A stretch of 64,000 bases of DNA from Campylobacter sp. 2014D-0216 (GTDB lineage: Bacteria; Campylobacterota; Campylobacteria; Campylobacterales; Campylobacteraceae): positions 1,054,001 through 1,118,000 of the forward strand of contig NZ_CP063089.1 of assembly GCF_014931215.1 (NCBI RefSeq), read 5' to 3'. Position 1 is the first letter of the stretch, and every line of letters begins with the position of its first letter. This document shows positions 1 to 8,620 of this stretch, one piece after another. Made by a program: the position numbers and the translations under genes. The notes under the pieces are model-generated. The model ran no database searches. It had not been told where the DNA came from and saw only the letters and a list, made by a program, of their open reading frames with translations.

Positions 1-1960
1 CAAATAACACATCAAATAAAGTATCATCTTCGCTATAACCCATAGCTTTTGCTTCTTCCAAAACGCTTGGTAAAGTAAGCTTATCATTTACCTTAGTTTC
101 ACCCCAAACTTCTTTTAGTTTAAAGCGTTTTGCAAATTCCATAATTTGCCAAGTATCACTCATAGCCTCACCTACAGGTAATACTTGTTGCTTCCAATGC
201 TGGGTTCTTCTTTCAGCATTACCATAAGCTCCCCATTTTTCATAAATCATTGCACTTGGTAAAATCAAATCAGCCACTTTAGCACTAATTCCTGGGTAAC
301 AATCACTCACAACAATAAAATTATCCATTTCTCTTGCTGCTGCTATCCAGTGGTTTGCATTAGCTGTATTTTGCCAAGGATTGTTTACTTGCACCCAAGC
401 AAATTTGATATTTCCATCTTCTAAATCTCTCATGATCTTCAAATACGGTGCACCTGGTTTTGGATTGATCGTTTTTGCAGGTACTTTCCAAATTTTTTCA
501 CTAATAGCTCTATGTTTAGGGTTTGCCACCACCATATCAGCAGGTAAACGGTGTGAAAAAGTCCCAACTTCTCTTGCTGTTCCACAAGCACTTGGCTGTC
601 CTGTCAGCGAAAATGCTCCATTACCTGGCTTAGCTTGTTTACCAAGTAAAAAATGCACCATATAAGCTTGCTCATTCACCCAAGTACCTCTTGTGTGTTG
701 GTTAAAGCCCATAGTCCAAAAACTTACAACTTTTCTATTTTTTTCTATATAAAGATTAGCTAATTCTTGAAGTTTTTTCTTGAAATCTTCTATGCTTTCA
801 TCTTCATTTCCCTTAGCAACTTTTGCAACATAATCAAGCGTATAAGGCTCCAAAGCTTTCTTAAAATCTTCAAAAGAAATTTCCCAATGCGCATCAGGAG
901 CACCTTGGTGTTTCATTTCAAATTTATCACCTGCTTTTACTCCCAAATAAGCCAAAGAAATTGCTTCTTCTTCATCTAAAACAATTGCGTTTTGCTTTGC
1001 AACTGTATCTTTTTCACTTGCTTTAAATTTAGGATGGTTTGGATTATTTCTCATTCCATAACCAATATCAGCATAACCTGTGGTAAAAATACAATGTTTT
1101 TCGATAAATTCTTTATCCATTGCCTCAGGGTGGTTATAAACAATTTCTCTAGCAATATAATTCCAAATAGCCAAATCCGTATTTGGTTTAAAAATAATCT
1201 CTGTATCAGCAATATGAGAAGTTCTATTAGAGAAAGTAGATAAATTTACAATTTTAACTTGATCTAAATTGCTTAATTTTCTATCACTTACCCTTGACCA
1301 CAAAATCGGATGCATTTCTGCCATATTTGCACCCCAAGTAATGATAGTATCAGTAAGTTCTATATCATCATAACATCCAGAAGGTTCATCTACTCCAAAA
1401 GTTTGCATAAAACCAACAACAGCACTAGCCATACAGTGACGTGCATTTGGGTCTATATTATTTGATCTAAAACCAGCTTTTACAAGTTTAGCTGCAGCAT
1501 ATCCTTCTTGTATGGTATATTGGCCGCTTGCAAAAATTCCAATACCCTCAGTTCCTTTTTCTTTATAGGCATTTTTGAATTGTTTTTCCATTTCATCAAA
1601 GGCCCTTTGCCAAGAAACTTGTTGGAATTTTCCTTTTTTGTCGAATTCACCCTTAGCATTAACACGAAGTAAAGGTGTAACTAAACGGTCTTCTCCATAC
1701 ATGATTTTTGCATTAAAATAACCTTTAATACAATTTAATCCACGATTTACCGGAGCTGCTGGATCGCCTTTTACGGCAACGATTTTACCATCTAAACTTG
1801 CAACTAAAATTCCACAGCCTGTACCACAAAATCTACAAACGGCTTTATCCCAACGCCATTTATTCTCAGTATTTGCAAGTACACTACTTGGAACACTAAG
1901 ACCCGCAACACCACAAGCACTAGCAATAGCGGTATTTTTAATGAAGTCCCTTCTGTTCAT
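1..1960 (-). CDS. napA: Periplasmic nitrate reductase catalytic subunit NapA (3' end outside window)
   Basis: NapA reduces nitrate to nitrite in the periplasm using Mo-bisMGD and one [4Fe-4S] cluster. About 653 codons are visible, reading leftwards from the ATG at 1960; the C-terminal part lies beyond position 1. The N-terminus MNRRDFIKN is a twin-arginine signal. The cluster ligands are Cys42, Cys45 and Cys49 (CRFCGTGC) plus Cys77 in GLNCIKG. The molybdenum-ligand cysteine is in [14 protein letters not shown] ribosome binding site lies just upstream. The frame is open throughout the visible part. It is separated from flgG by a terminator hairpin and has its own upstream region with two small palindromes. 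Identity is firm; in this genus napGHBLD would be expected further left. Confidence 0.96.
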   Translation of the reverse strand, partial: MNRRDFIKNTAIASACGVAGLSVPSSVLANTENKWRWDKAVCRFCGTGCGILVASLDGKIVAVKGDPAAPVNRGLNCIKGYFNAKIMYGEDRLVTPLLRVNAKGEFDKKGKFQQVSWQRAFDEMEKQFKNAYKEKGTEGIGIFASGQYTIQEGYAAAKLVKAGFRSNNIDPNARHCMASAVVGFMQTFGVDEPSGCYDDIELTDTIITWGANMAEMHPILWSRVSDRKLSNLDQVKIVNLSTFSNRTSHIADTEIIFKPNTDLAIWNYIAREIVYNHPEAMDKEFIEKHCIFTTGYADIGYGMRNNPNHPKFKASEKDTVAKQNAIVLDEEEAISLAYLGVKAGDKFEMKHQGAPDAHWEISFEDFKKALEPYTLDYVAKVAKGNEDESIEDFKKKLQELANLYIEKNRKVVSFWTMGFNQHTRGTWVNEQAYMVHFLLGKQAKPGNGAFSLTGQPSACGTAREVGTFSHRLPADMVVANPKHRAISEKIWKVPAKTINPKPGAPYLKIMRDLEDGNIKFAWVQVNNPWQNTANANHWIAAAREMDNFIVVSDCYPGISAKVADLILPSAMIYEKWGAYGNAERRTQHWKQQVLPVGEAMSDTWQIMEFAKRFKLKEVWGETKVNDKLTLPSVLEEAKAMGYSEDDTLFDVLF

Positions 1961-1987
1961 TGTAACCCTCGTTATTGTTTATTTGAC

Positions 1988-1999
1988 GTGTTTAAACAC
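1988..1999. repeat. 12-bp perfect palindrome in the napA leader region
   Basis: GTGTTTAAACAC is its own reverse complement. It lies 28 bp upstream of the napA start and just downstream of a possible -10 (TATAGT on the minus strand, 2014-2019). It may be an operator or chance; I do not recognise the binding protein. Confidence 0.35.
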
Positions 2000-2018
2000 A
2001 TCTTCACAATATTACTAT

Positions 2019-2031
2019 ATTTACGGTAAAT
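2019..2031. repeat. Short palindrome beside the possible napA -10
   Basis: ATTTAC-G-GTAAAT has 6-bp arms around a single centre base and abuts the possible minus-strand -10 (2014-2019). Its placement would suit a regulator of nap expression, but this is inference from position and symmetry only. Confidence 0.3.
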
Positions 2032-2112
2032 TTAAAATATGGAAGAGAATATTTTATAATTATTTAAAATTAGGAGTTTTTTAGTATTTTTATAAGATTA
2101 TTTGCATATTAT

Positions 2113-2138
2113 AAAACGCTAGTTAATCCTAGCGTTTT
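2113..2138 (-). terminator. Hairpin terminator after flgG
   Basis: AAAACGCTAG and CTAGCGTTTT form a 10-bp stem around a 6-base loop. The stem includes the flgG stop codon (TAG at 2131-2129) and runs into T residues on the minus strand. It separates the flagellar operon from napA. Confidence 0.75.
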
Positions 2139-2923
2139 AATTGATTTACTATACCAAGCATATCATCACTTGTTGTGATTGCTTTAGAACCTGCTTCATA
2201 GGCTCTTTGACCTGTAATAAGATCAGTCATTTCCTCTACAAGCTGTACGTTACTAAGTTCAACAAATCCATGCTTAATCATAGAAAAACCATTTTCACCT
2301 GCGATCCCCGCTATAGGTGCACCACTTGCATCAGTTTCTACTAAAAGGTTATCTCCTAATGCGTGCAAGCCTGCTGGATTGATAAAATTCACAAGTTCAA
2401 TTTGTCCTATTTGAGTTTCAGCGGTATTACCTGGTTGCATTACAGAAACCGTCCCATCGCTTGCAACATTGATTGCGATAGCATCTTCAGGTATAGTCAT
2501 TTCTGGTAAAAGTCTATAACCATCTGAATTTACAATATTTCCTTCAGCATCTTTGGTAAATTGTCCATTTCTTGTATAAGCGATTGTCCCATCTGGCATT
2601 TGAATTTGAAAAAAGCCATTATTACCCGCAATCGCCATATCAAGTCCTGAAGTTGAAGTTTGTTTTAAACTACCTTCGCTAAAAATTTTACTTATCGCCG
2701 TTACTCTTGATCCAAGACCTACTTCAATACCACTTGGATGTTTAGTGGTGCTTGAAGTTGAAGTACCTGCGTATTTCATTGTTTGATACATCAAATCTGC
2801 AAATTCTGCACGAGATTTTTTATAACCCACTGTGTTAACATTTGAAATATTGTTTGATGTAACATCAATTTGTGTTTGTTGCGATACCATCCCTGACGCT
2901 GCTGTATATAATGATCTTAACAT
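2129..2923 (-). CDS. flgG: Flagellar distal rod protein FlgG
   Basis: FlgG forms the distal rod of the flagellar basal body, between the proximal rod and the hook. The 264-residue length is usual. The N-terminus (LRSLYTAASGM, then NNISNVNTVGYKKSRAEF) is the flagellar rod/hook signature, and the C-terminus (VEEMTDLITGQRAYEAGSKA) is the conserved helix that pairs with it. It starts 17 bp after flgG2 and must share that gene's sigma-54 promoter. Its stop codon is inside a terminator hairpin, so this is the last gene of a two-gene operon. No oddities. Confidence 0.95.
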   Translation of the reverse strand: MLRSLYTAASGMVSQQTQIDVTSNNISNVNTVGYKKSRAEFADLMYQTMKYAGTSTSSTTKHPSGIEVGLGSRVTAISKIFSEGSLKQTSTSGLDMAIAGNNGFFQIQMPDGTIAYTRNGQFTKDAEGNIVNSDGYRLLPEMTIPEDAIAINVASDGTVSVMQPGNTAETQIGQIELVNFINPAGLHALGDNLLVETDASGAPIAGIAGENGFSMIKHGFVELSNVQLVEEMTDLITGQRAYEAGSKAITTSDDMLGIVNQLKR

Positions 2924-2940
2924 TTTATCTATCCTTAGTT

Positions 2941-3753
2941 TTATTTAGTACTTGCTAGCTTATTAATAGCTTCTTGGTTTAAATCATCCATATGAGATGT
3001 CATAACTTTTTGATACATCTCAACCATTCTATTTGCCTCTATTAATCCTACCATTTCTGTAACAGGATTAACATTTGAACCTTGGGTAAAACCTTGCTTT
3101 ACAGCACTAGAATTAGGCAAATCTCTAATTTTATTTAAATTATCAATTTTATACATATTATCGCCATCTTTTTGCAAATCTCTTAAATCATCAACCTGCG
3201 CTATAAATAATCTTGCGATGTTTTGATTAGAAGCACTTATCATTCCATTTTTATCTACATTAATAAAAGAAGTAGAATCACCCACGCGTATACCATCATT
3301 TTCAGGATTATTAAAATAATCGCTACTTAAGACTCTATAACCTTGACGATTTACCAAATATCCTTCATCATCTAGTTGAAAATTACCATCTTGGCTTAAT
3401 CTTACCTCGCCATTATTGGTTTTGATTAAATAAAAAGTGTCTTCACGAGTAAGAGCCAAATCTAAAGGATTGTGTGTCATTTTCATAGAACCCACACTAA
3501 AATTAGTGTAAACATGATTAATTTGCGGCACTCTATCTATAGTTGTATTAACAAACCTTGCAGCATCTCTTGTGTGATTTTCTATAGGCAACTCATCTTG
3601 AGTTTCTTTAAAAATCCTTTTAAAATCTGCAATAACAACATTATCTCTTTTATAACCACTTGTGTTAACATTTGCTAAGTTATTAGTTACCACATCTAAG
3701 CGATTAAATTGCGTAACCATAGCACCAGTAGCTTGATAATAACCATTTTGCAT
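2941..3753 (-). CDS. flgG2: FlgG paralogue / FlgF-like rod protein
   Basis: This 270-residue protein belongs to the FlgE/F/G rod-hook family and in Campylobacter is usually called FlgG2; by position it fills the FlgF role in the proximal rod. The N-terminal segment (LDVVTNNLANVNTSGYKRD) and the C-terminal helix (VTEMVGLIEANRMVEMYQKV) are the paired family motifs. A strong sigma-54 site lies 42 bp upstream of the start. It is the first gene of the flgG2-flgG operon. FlgF is an equally valid name; membership of the family is not in doubt. Confidence 0.9.
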   Translation of the reverse strand: MQNGYYQATGAMVTQFNRLDVVTNNLANVNTSGYKRDNVVIADFKRIFKETQDELPIENHTRDAARFVNTTIDRVPQINHVYTNFSVGSMKMTHNPLDLALTREDTFYLIKTNNGEVRLSQDGNFQLDDEGYLVNRQGYRVLSSDYFNNPENDGIRVGDSTSFINVDKNGMISASNQNIARLFIAQVDDLRDLQKDGDNMYKIDNLNKIRDLPNSSAVKQGFTQGSNVNPVTEMVGLIEANRMVEMYQKVMTSHMDDLNQEAINKLASTK

Positions 3754-3795
3754 TGTTTTTCCTATCTAAAATCTTTATTTTTGTACCAAAACAAA

Positions 3796-3810
3796 GCAAA
3801 AGGTGTTCCA
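3796..3810 (-). promoter_or_regulatory. Sigma-54 (RpoN) promoter of flgG2-flgG
   Basis: The minus strand reads TGGAAC-ACCTT-TTGC, preceded by TT and followed by TTTG. This fits the Campylobacter RpoN consensus (TTTGGAAC-N5-TTGCTT) with correct GG-to-GC spacing. Transcription would start about 30 bp before the flgG2 ATG, consistent with RpoN/FlgSR control of middle flagellar genes. Confidence 0.88.
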
Positions 3811-3859
3811 AAATGTTTTTATTTGTTTTTAATTAATTTTTAGGCATAATATTTAGTTT

Positions 3860-3865
3860 TATACT
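3860..3865 (+). promoter_or_regulatory. rpoD: Possible -10 element of rpoD
   Basis: TATACT lies 26 bp before the rpoD start and is followed by an AAGGAG ribosome binding site (3881-3886). No -35 is evident, which is usual in this genus. The alternative is the AT-rich ATAATATT just upstream. Confidence 0.35.
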
Positions 3866-3891
3866 CATTATCTAAAATACAAGGAGTACTC

Positions 3892-5769
3892 ATGGCTACT
3901 GAAACTAATGTTTTAGAAGAACTTTTTAAAGAAAATTCAAAAGATTATATCACATATGAAAAACTTGTCAAGTATTTTGCCAAACTTCCTAATGCAACAA
4001 GTGCTAAAAAAATCCGTGATTTAATGGAAAAATACAAAGTAGAACTAATTTCCTCAGCAGAAATTGCCAAAAAAAGAAATTTAGAAGAAGCAAAAAAACT
4101 ACAAGAAGAAAAACAAAAACTACAAGATACAAGCTTAGAAAACGAATTTGATTTAGCCAATGAGAATGATTTGTTAGAATGGAGCAGATCAGACTCTCCT
4201 GTAAGAATGTATTTAAGAGAAATGGGACAAATTGCTCTTTTAAATAAAGACGAAGAAATTGAAATTTCTAAAAAAATTGAACTAGGTGAAGATATTATCA
4301 TTGATGCATTTTGCTCAGTGCCTTATTTGATTGATTTTATTTTAGATTACAAAGAACCTTTAATCAATAGAGAAAGAAGAGTTAAAGAACTTTTTAAAAG
4401 TTTTGAAGATGATGATAAAAGCGATGATGATAAAAGCGATGATGAAGTAGATCATGAAGATGATGGCGAACACGAAGAAGGTGAAAATTCAAACGAAAAA
4501 AAACCCAAAAAAACTAGCAAAAAAGAAGATGAGAGAACTTTAAAAGTTATAGAAAGTTTTAAAGCTCTAGAAAAAGCAAAAAAAGAGTGGCTCAAAACTA
4601 TTTCTACCATTAATGCAGAAAAAAACAACGATGAGTTGCTAGATAAACTAATCATCGCCTTTAAGAAAAATATACTAAAAGAAAAATTAATGGATCTAGG
4701 TCCTACTTCAAAACTCATTTCTGAGATCGTAAAATCCATGGAAACTGCATTAAAAAGCGATGAAGAATTTGACAAAGAATTAAAACGTCTAGAGTATCGT
4801 TTACCGATGTTTTCAGATGAACTTAAACAAAGACACCAAGATATTTTAAAAGATATTACTAAGCTTAGCAAAGAAGAAATCGCTGAACGTGCCTTAGAAA
4901 CAACCATGGTTAGCACTTATATGGAAATCAAAAAATTAATCCAAACCAAAGAAGCTAGTCAAAATTCTTTTGATTTGGAAAAAGATCAACTAAAAGAAAT
5001 TCTAGAACAAATCAAACGTGGTAAAAAAATCTCAGATGAAGCTAAAACAAGAATGGCTAAATCAAATTTACGTTTGGTTGTAAGTATTGCCAAAAGATAT
5101 ACTAACCGCGGTTTACCGTTTTTAGATCTAATCCAAGAAGGCAATATAGGCCTAATGAAAGCGGTGGATAAATTTGAATACAAACGTGGATATAAGTTTT
5201 CAACTTATGCAACTTGGTGGATTAGACAAGCCATTTCAAGAGCCATTGCTGATCAAGCAAGAACAATTAGAATTCCTATTCATATGATAGAAACTATCAA
5301 CCAAATCAATAAAATCATTCGCGAATATTTACAAAAAGAAGGTAAAGAGCCTGATGTAAGTATCATCGCTAAAGAAGTAGGTCTTAGCGTGGATAAGGTA
5401 AAACAAGTGATTAAAATCACCAAAGAGCCAATTTCACTTGAAGCACCTATTAGCAATGAAGATGATGGCAAATTTGGAGATTTTGTAGAAGATAGAACTT
5501 CAATTTCTCCTATGGATCATATCTTAAAAGATGATTTAAAAGAACAAATTGATGAAGTTTTAGACCAACTTAACGATAGAGAAAAAGCTGTTATTAGAAT
5601 GCGCTTTGGCTTGATGGATGATGAGAGCGATAGAACCTTAGAAGAAATTGGCAAAGAGTTGAATGTTACAAGAGAAAGAGTAAGACAAATAGAAAGCTCA
5701 GCGATCAAAAAACTTAAACATCCAAAAGTTGGTAGAAAACTGAAAAATTATATAGAAGGTTGGAAATAA
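3892..5769 (+). CDS. rpoD: Primary sigma factor RpoD (sigma-70)
   Basis: This 625-residue housekeeping sigma factor directs RNA polymerase to most promoters. Region 1.1-like sequence occupies the first ~95 residues and region 1.2 follows at ~101-130 ([13 protein letters not shown]). A long non-conserved region at ~135-380 carries a very acidic Asp/Glu stretch near 174-200. Regions 2.1-2.4 start near 384 ([13 protein letters not shown], then [18 protein letters not shown]). Region 4 is near 557-615 ([20 protein letters not shown]). The start is set by AAGGAG eight bases upstream. It is a single gene divergent from flgG2, and it converges on ppk with a shared hairpin. Confidence 0.97.
   Translation: MATETNVLEELFKENSKDYITYEKLVKYFAKLPNATSAKKIRDLMEKYKVELISSAEIAKKRNLEEAKKLQEEKQKLQDTSLENEFDLANENDLLEWSRSDSPVRMYLREMGQIALLNKDEEIEISKKIELGEDIIIDAFCSVPYLIDFILDYKEPLINRERRVKELFKSFEDDDKSDDDKSDDEVDHEDDGEHEEGENSNEKKPKKTSKKEDERTLKVIESFKALEKAKKEWLKTISTINAEKNNDELLDKLIIAFKKNILKEKLMDLGPTSKLISEIVKSMETALKSDEEFDKELKRLEYRLPMFSDELKQRHQDILKDITKLSKEEIAERALETTMVSTYMEIKKLIQTKEASQNSFDLEKDQLKEILEQIKRGKKISDEAKTRMAKSNLRLVVSIAKRYTNRGLPFLDLIQEGNIGLMKAVDKFEYKRGYKFSTYATWWIRQAISRAIADQARTIRIPIHMIETINQINKIIREYLQKEGKEPDVSIIAKEVGLSVDKVKQVIKITKEPISLEAPISNEDDGKFGDFVEDRTSISPMDHILKDDLKEQIDEVLDQLNDREKAVIRMRFGLMDDESDRTLEEIGKELNVTRERVRQIESSAIKKLKHPKVGRKLKNYIEGWK
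4411..4440 (+). repeat. Two tandem 15-bp units inside rpoD
   Basis: GATGATAAAAGCGAT occurs twice, head to tail and without mismatches, encoding [10 protein letters not shown] in the acidic part of the non-conserved region. Because the unit is 15 bp, changes in copy number would stay in frame. Confidence 0.85.
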
Positions 5770-5791
5770 TCCTTGCTAAAAAGCAAGGATT
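5768..5791. terminator. Hairpin between convergent rpoD and ppk
   Basis: AATCCTTGCT and AGCAAGGATT form a 10-bp stem with a 4-base loop. It overlaps the end of both genes (the rpoD stop is at 5767-5769 and the ppk stop at 5790-5792). T-tracts are weak on both sides, so it may act as an RNA 3' end or as a modest bidirectional terminator. Confidence 0.6.
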
Positions 5792-7883
5792 AGTTATCCC
5801 TAAAAAGCTTTGTCGCTAAATGTGCTGCCCTACTGTGATCGGTATCTTTTTTCAGCGTATTAAAAATTCTACCGATATATTCTTCTAGTGTTTGTTGTGA
5901 ATTATTAACCTTTTCTTCATTTAAAATAATTTTACGATATCTTCCTTCGCTATCTAACTCATATGCAAGATCATTATCGCTTAATTGTAATTTCAAAATT
6001 TGAGCCAATTTTGCACGAGAATATTCATCAAAAATAGGAGTCATTAGCTCCAATCTTCTTTCTAAATTTCTCGGCATCCAATCAGCACTTGAAATGAAAT
6101 AATTAGGCGCTGTGTGTTTAAAGTATAAAATTCTAGCATGCTCTAAGTATTTTCCTACTATACTTCTAACTTTTATATTTTCACTATAACCTTTAACTCC
6201 AGGTCTTAAGCAACAAATTCCACGCACAATTAGTTCTATTTTTACACCTTTATTAGAGGCATTATATAAAGCTTCAATCACTTCCCCATCTACCAAAGCA
6301 TTCATTTTTGCTATAATCATTCCATTTTCACCATAGCTTGCTTCTGTAGCTATCATATCTAAAATTCTTTCTTTAATTTGCTTTGGACTCATCGATAAAG
6401 TTTTTAAACGGCGACTTTTGCTATACCCTGAAAGGATATGAAAAAAAGTTGTCGTATCTTGTGAGTATTCTTCCTTAGAAGTAAAATAACTCACATCTGT
6501 ATAAATTTTTGCCGAACTTGCGTTATAATTTCCTGTGCTAAGATGGTTATAAATTTTTAACTTATCCCCTTCTTTTCTAATCACTTGCGCTACTTTTGCA
6601 TGAACTTTAAAACCTGTAATCCCATATATCACATGCGCACCAGCATTTTCTAGTGATTTTGCCCAGTGCAAGTTATTTTCTTCATCAAAGCGCGCCTTTA
6701 ATTCCACCATCACAGTAACTTGCTTACCTTCACTTGCAGCATCAATCAAAGCTTGAACAATGCTAGAGTTTTTTTCCACTCTATAAAGTGTCATTCTTAT
6801 AGAAACTACCTTAGGATCTTTACTTGCTTCTTTGATAAACTGATACACAGGCTCAAAACTCTCATAAGGCTGTATAGCTAAAATATCTTGTTTATCTATC
6901 GCACTAAAAATAGACACATTGTCTCCAAAAGGTGGTAAGATTTTTGGCGTATAAACTGGACTTAACAAATGAGTAAACTCTTTATTGGAGATGATTTGCC
7001 ATAGTGATGGCAAATTTAAAAGTATGCTGTATTCATAAATATCCTTATGAAAAATATTCATATGAGAACTTAAAAAATCTATAAGTTGCTCATCTGCGCC
7101 TTTTTCTATCTGCAAACGTATAAAAGCACCTTTTCTACGAAGCTTCAACCCCTGCTCCAAAATCAACATAAAATCATCAGCCTCTTCTTCTTCTATCTCC
7201 ATATCTGCATTTCTAGTAACCCTAAAAGCAGCAGATGATAAAAGCTTATAACCGGGAAAAATATGCTCTGTGTGATGACGCACTATACTTTCTATAGGCA
7301 CATAAATATTAGAACTCACTTGATAAAATCTTGGCAAAACCCTAGGTATACGGATCATGCCAAATTTCAAAAGTTCAGGATGCATCGGATCACAAAGTTT
7401 CACCGCCAAAGAAAAAGAAAGATTATTCAAATGCGGAAAAGGATGAGTTGCATCAACTGCAATAGGCACAATAACCGGAAAAATATTAGAAAAAAAATGC
7501 TCTTTGCATTGTTGCTTTAAATCCTCATCAAGTTCCTCATAAGAACGAATAAATAAATTTTCTCTTTCTAGCTCTTGGGTGATTTTGGTAAAATACTGCT
7601 CTACTACGTATTTTTCTTCATGCAAATAATTTCTAATCGCCTTAAGTTGTGCAAGCGGAGTCATCTCATCGTTGCTTGTAATACTAATACCTGCAACAAA
7701 AAGCTGTTTTAAACCCGCAATTCTTATCATATAAAATTCATCTAAATTAGTACAATATATAGCAATAAATTTTAACTTTTCAAGTAAAGGAAGATCTTTG
7801 GAGCATTGATCTAAAACACGAGAGTTAAAGGCCAACCAAGAAAGCTCTCTATTAATATACATCGATGGTTGAATTTGCATCAT
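5790..7883 (-). CDS. ppk: Polyphosphate kinase PPK1
   Basis: PPK1 polymerises inorganic polyphosphate from the gamma phosphate of ATP; in Campylobacter it supports stress survival. The 697-residue length is typical. The N-domain begins [17 protein letters not shown]. The autophosphorylated histidine is about His447 in NHLSTGNYN, followed by TDVSYFTS. The second conserved histidine is in HARILYFKH. The C-terminal domain contains RGICCLRPG and [10 protein letters not shown]. It is monocistronic, convergent with rpoD and divergent from nrfH. I found no recognisable Pho box upstream. Confidence 0.96.
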   Translation of the reverse strand: MMQIQPSMYINRELSWLAFNSRVLDQCSKDLPLLEKLKFIAIYCTNLDEFYMIRIAGLKQLFVAGISITSNDEMTPLAQLKAIRNYLHEEKYVVEQYFTKITQELERENLFIRSYEELDEDLKQQCKEHFFSNIFPVIVPIAVDATHPFPHLNNLSFSLAVKLCDPMHPELLKFGMIRIPRVLPRFYQVSSNIYVPIESIVRHHTEHIFPGYKLLSSAAFRVTRNADMEIEEEEADDFMLILEQGLKLRRKGAFIRLQIEKGADEQLIDFLSSHMNIFHKDIYEYSILLNLPSLWQIISNKEFTHLLSPVYTPKILPPFGDNVSIFSAIDKQDILAIQPYESFEPVYQFIKEASKDPKVVSIRMTLYRVEKNSSIVQALIDAASEGKQVTVMVELKARFDEENNLHWAKSLENAGAHVIYGITGFKVHAKVAQVIRKEGDKLKIYNHLSTGNYNASSAKIYTDVSYFTSKEEYSQDTTTFFHILSGYSKSRRLKTLSMSPKQIKERILDMIATEASYGENGMIIAKMNALVDGEVIEALYNASNKGVKIELIVRGICCLRPGVKGYSENIKVRSIVGKYLEHARILYFKHTAPNYFISSADWMPRNLERRLELMTPIFDEYSRAKLAQILKLQLSDNDLAYELDSEGRYRKIILNEEKVNNSQQTLEEYIGRIFNTLKKDTDHSRAAHLATKLFRDN

Positions 7884-8055
7884 AACACCTACCTTATTTT
7901 ATATTCTTTAATATTTTAGTATTTCTTTTATTAAATTTATTTGATATCTAAAATAGTAAATAAAATATACAAAATAATAATACTTATTTTATCTTAATTA
8001 AAGAAAAACAAATAAAAAATAAATTTTTATTTACCTTTTTGGCTCTATTGTGTTA

Positions 8056-8061
8056 TATAAT
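8056..8061 (+). promoter_or_regulatory. -10 element of nrfHA
   Basis: A perfect TATAAT lies 46 bp upstream of nrfH in a strongly AT-rich 222-bp intergenic region (7884-8106). A 7-bp inverted repeat follows immediately, at about the expected transcription start. Nothing else was recognised in this gap. Confidence 0.6.
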
Positions 8062-8066
8062 TACCC

Positions 8067-8085
8067 TTAAGTTCTTGTAACTTAA
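8067..8085. repeat. Inverted repeat at the nrfHA transcription start
   Basis: TTAAGTT-N5-AACTTAA is a perfect 7-bp inverted repeat starting five bases after the -10. It could be an operator that blocks the start site, or a small 5' hairpin. It does not match the FNR/NssR-type TTAAC-N4-GTTAA closely. Confidence 0.5.
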
Positions 8086-8106
8086 ACTTCATTCAAAGGA
8101 GAGACT

Positions 8107-8604
8107 TTGAAAAAAGCAAACTCAAAACTTTTTGCTGTTTTCCTCTTCTTACTTGTAATTTTAGCGGGTGTGGGAATGTATACTTTCCATAATGCTAAAG
8201 GAACTTCTTATTTTAGTGATGCTAGTGAAAGCTGCAACAACTGTCATATTATGAACGAAGTTTATAATGACTATTTAAAAGCTTCACACTCCAAAGAAGT
8301 TGATGGTAAACCAAGAGCAACCTGTAATGATTGCCATTTGCCACATAGTTTCTTTGAAAAATGGATTGCTAAAGCTCAAAGTGGTTTAGGACATGCTTAT
8401 GCATTTACTTTCAAACTAGATTCTCTACCAACACATTTAAGTGCAAATGCAAAAAGTAAAGAAATAGTGCAAAATAACTGTATAGAGTGTCACAAAGAGA
8501 TTGCGAGTAACACCATCAACCCTACTCTAGATCCACACAAGCAAGACAATGCTTTAAACTGTGTATCTTGTCACCAAGGCGTTGGACACAAAAGAGGATT
8601 TTAA
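8107..8604 (+). CDS. nrfH: Nitrite reductase electron donor NrfH (NapC/NirT tetraheme cytochrome)
   Basis: NrfH is a membrane-anchored tetraheme c-type cytochrome that oxidises menaquinol and passes electrons to NrfA. The 165 residues hold an N-terminal anchor (residues ~6-25) and four CXXCH sites: CNNCH, CNDCH, CIECH and CVSCH. The start is TTG, chosen because AAAGGAG lies just upstream and because it leaves a proper signal-anchor N-terminus. It precedes nrfA by 16 bp, forming the nrfHA pair. The length and heme count fit the NrfH rather than the longer NapC group. Confidence 0.94.
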   Translation: MKKANSKLFAVFLFLLVILAGVGMYTFHNAKGTSYFSDASESCNNCHIMNEVYNDYLKASHSKEVDGKPRATCNDCHLPHSFFEKWIAKAQSGLGHAYAFTFKLDSLPTHLSANAKSKEIVQNNCIECHKEIASNTINPTLDPHKQDNALNCVSCHQGVGHKRGF

Positions 8605-8620
8605 ATGAAAGGAGTATTCA

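Noticed and set aside
381..1243. Several open frames on the plus strand over napA (381-665, 767-979, 992-1243)
   Set aside because: They are shadows of NapA, which is continuous on the minus strand through this region.
4411..4500. Acidic low-complexity stretch of rpoD as a sign of frameshift or foreign insertion
   Set aside because: The frame is maintained on both sides and acidic inserts in the non-conserved region of sigma-70 are common; only the 15-bp duplication is kept as a finding.
3945..4916. Long antisense open frames opposite rpoD (3945-4301 and 4452-4916, minus strand)
   Set aside because: They are Ser/Phe/Leu-rich reverse readings of a Lys/Glu/Asp-rich gene, with no ribosome binding site or family motifs.
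7884..8106. tRNA or small RNA gene in the largest intergenic gap
   Set aside because: The sequence is AT-rich without a cloverleaf or a strong terminator; only the nrfHA promoter and its inverted repeat were recognised.
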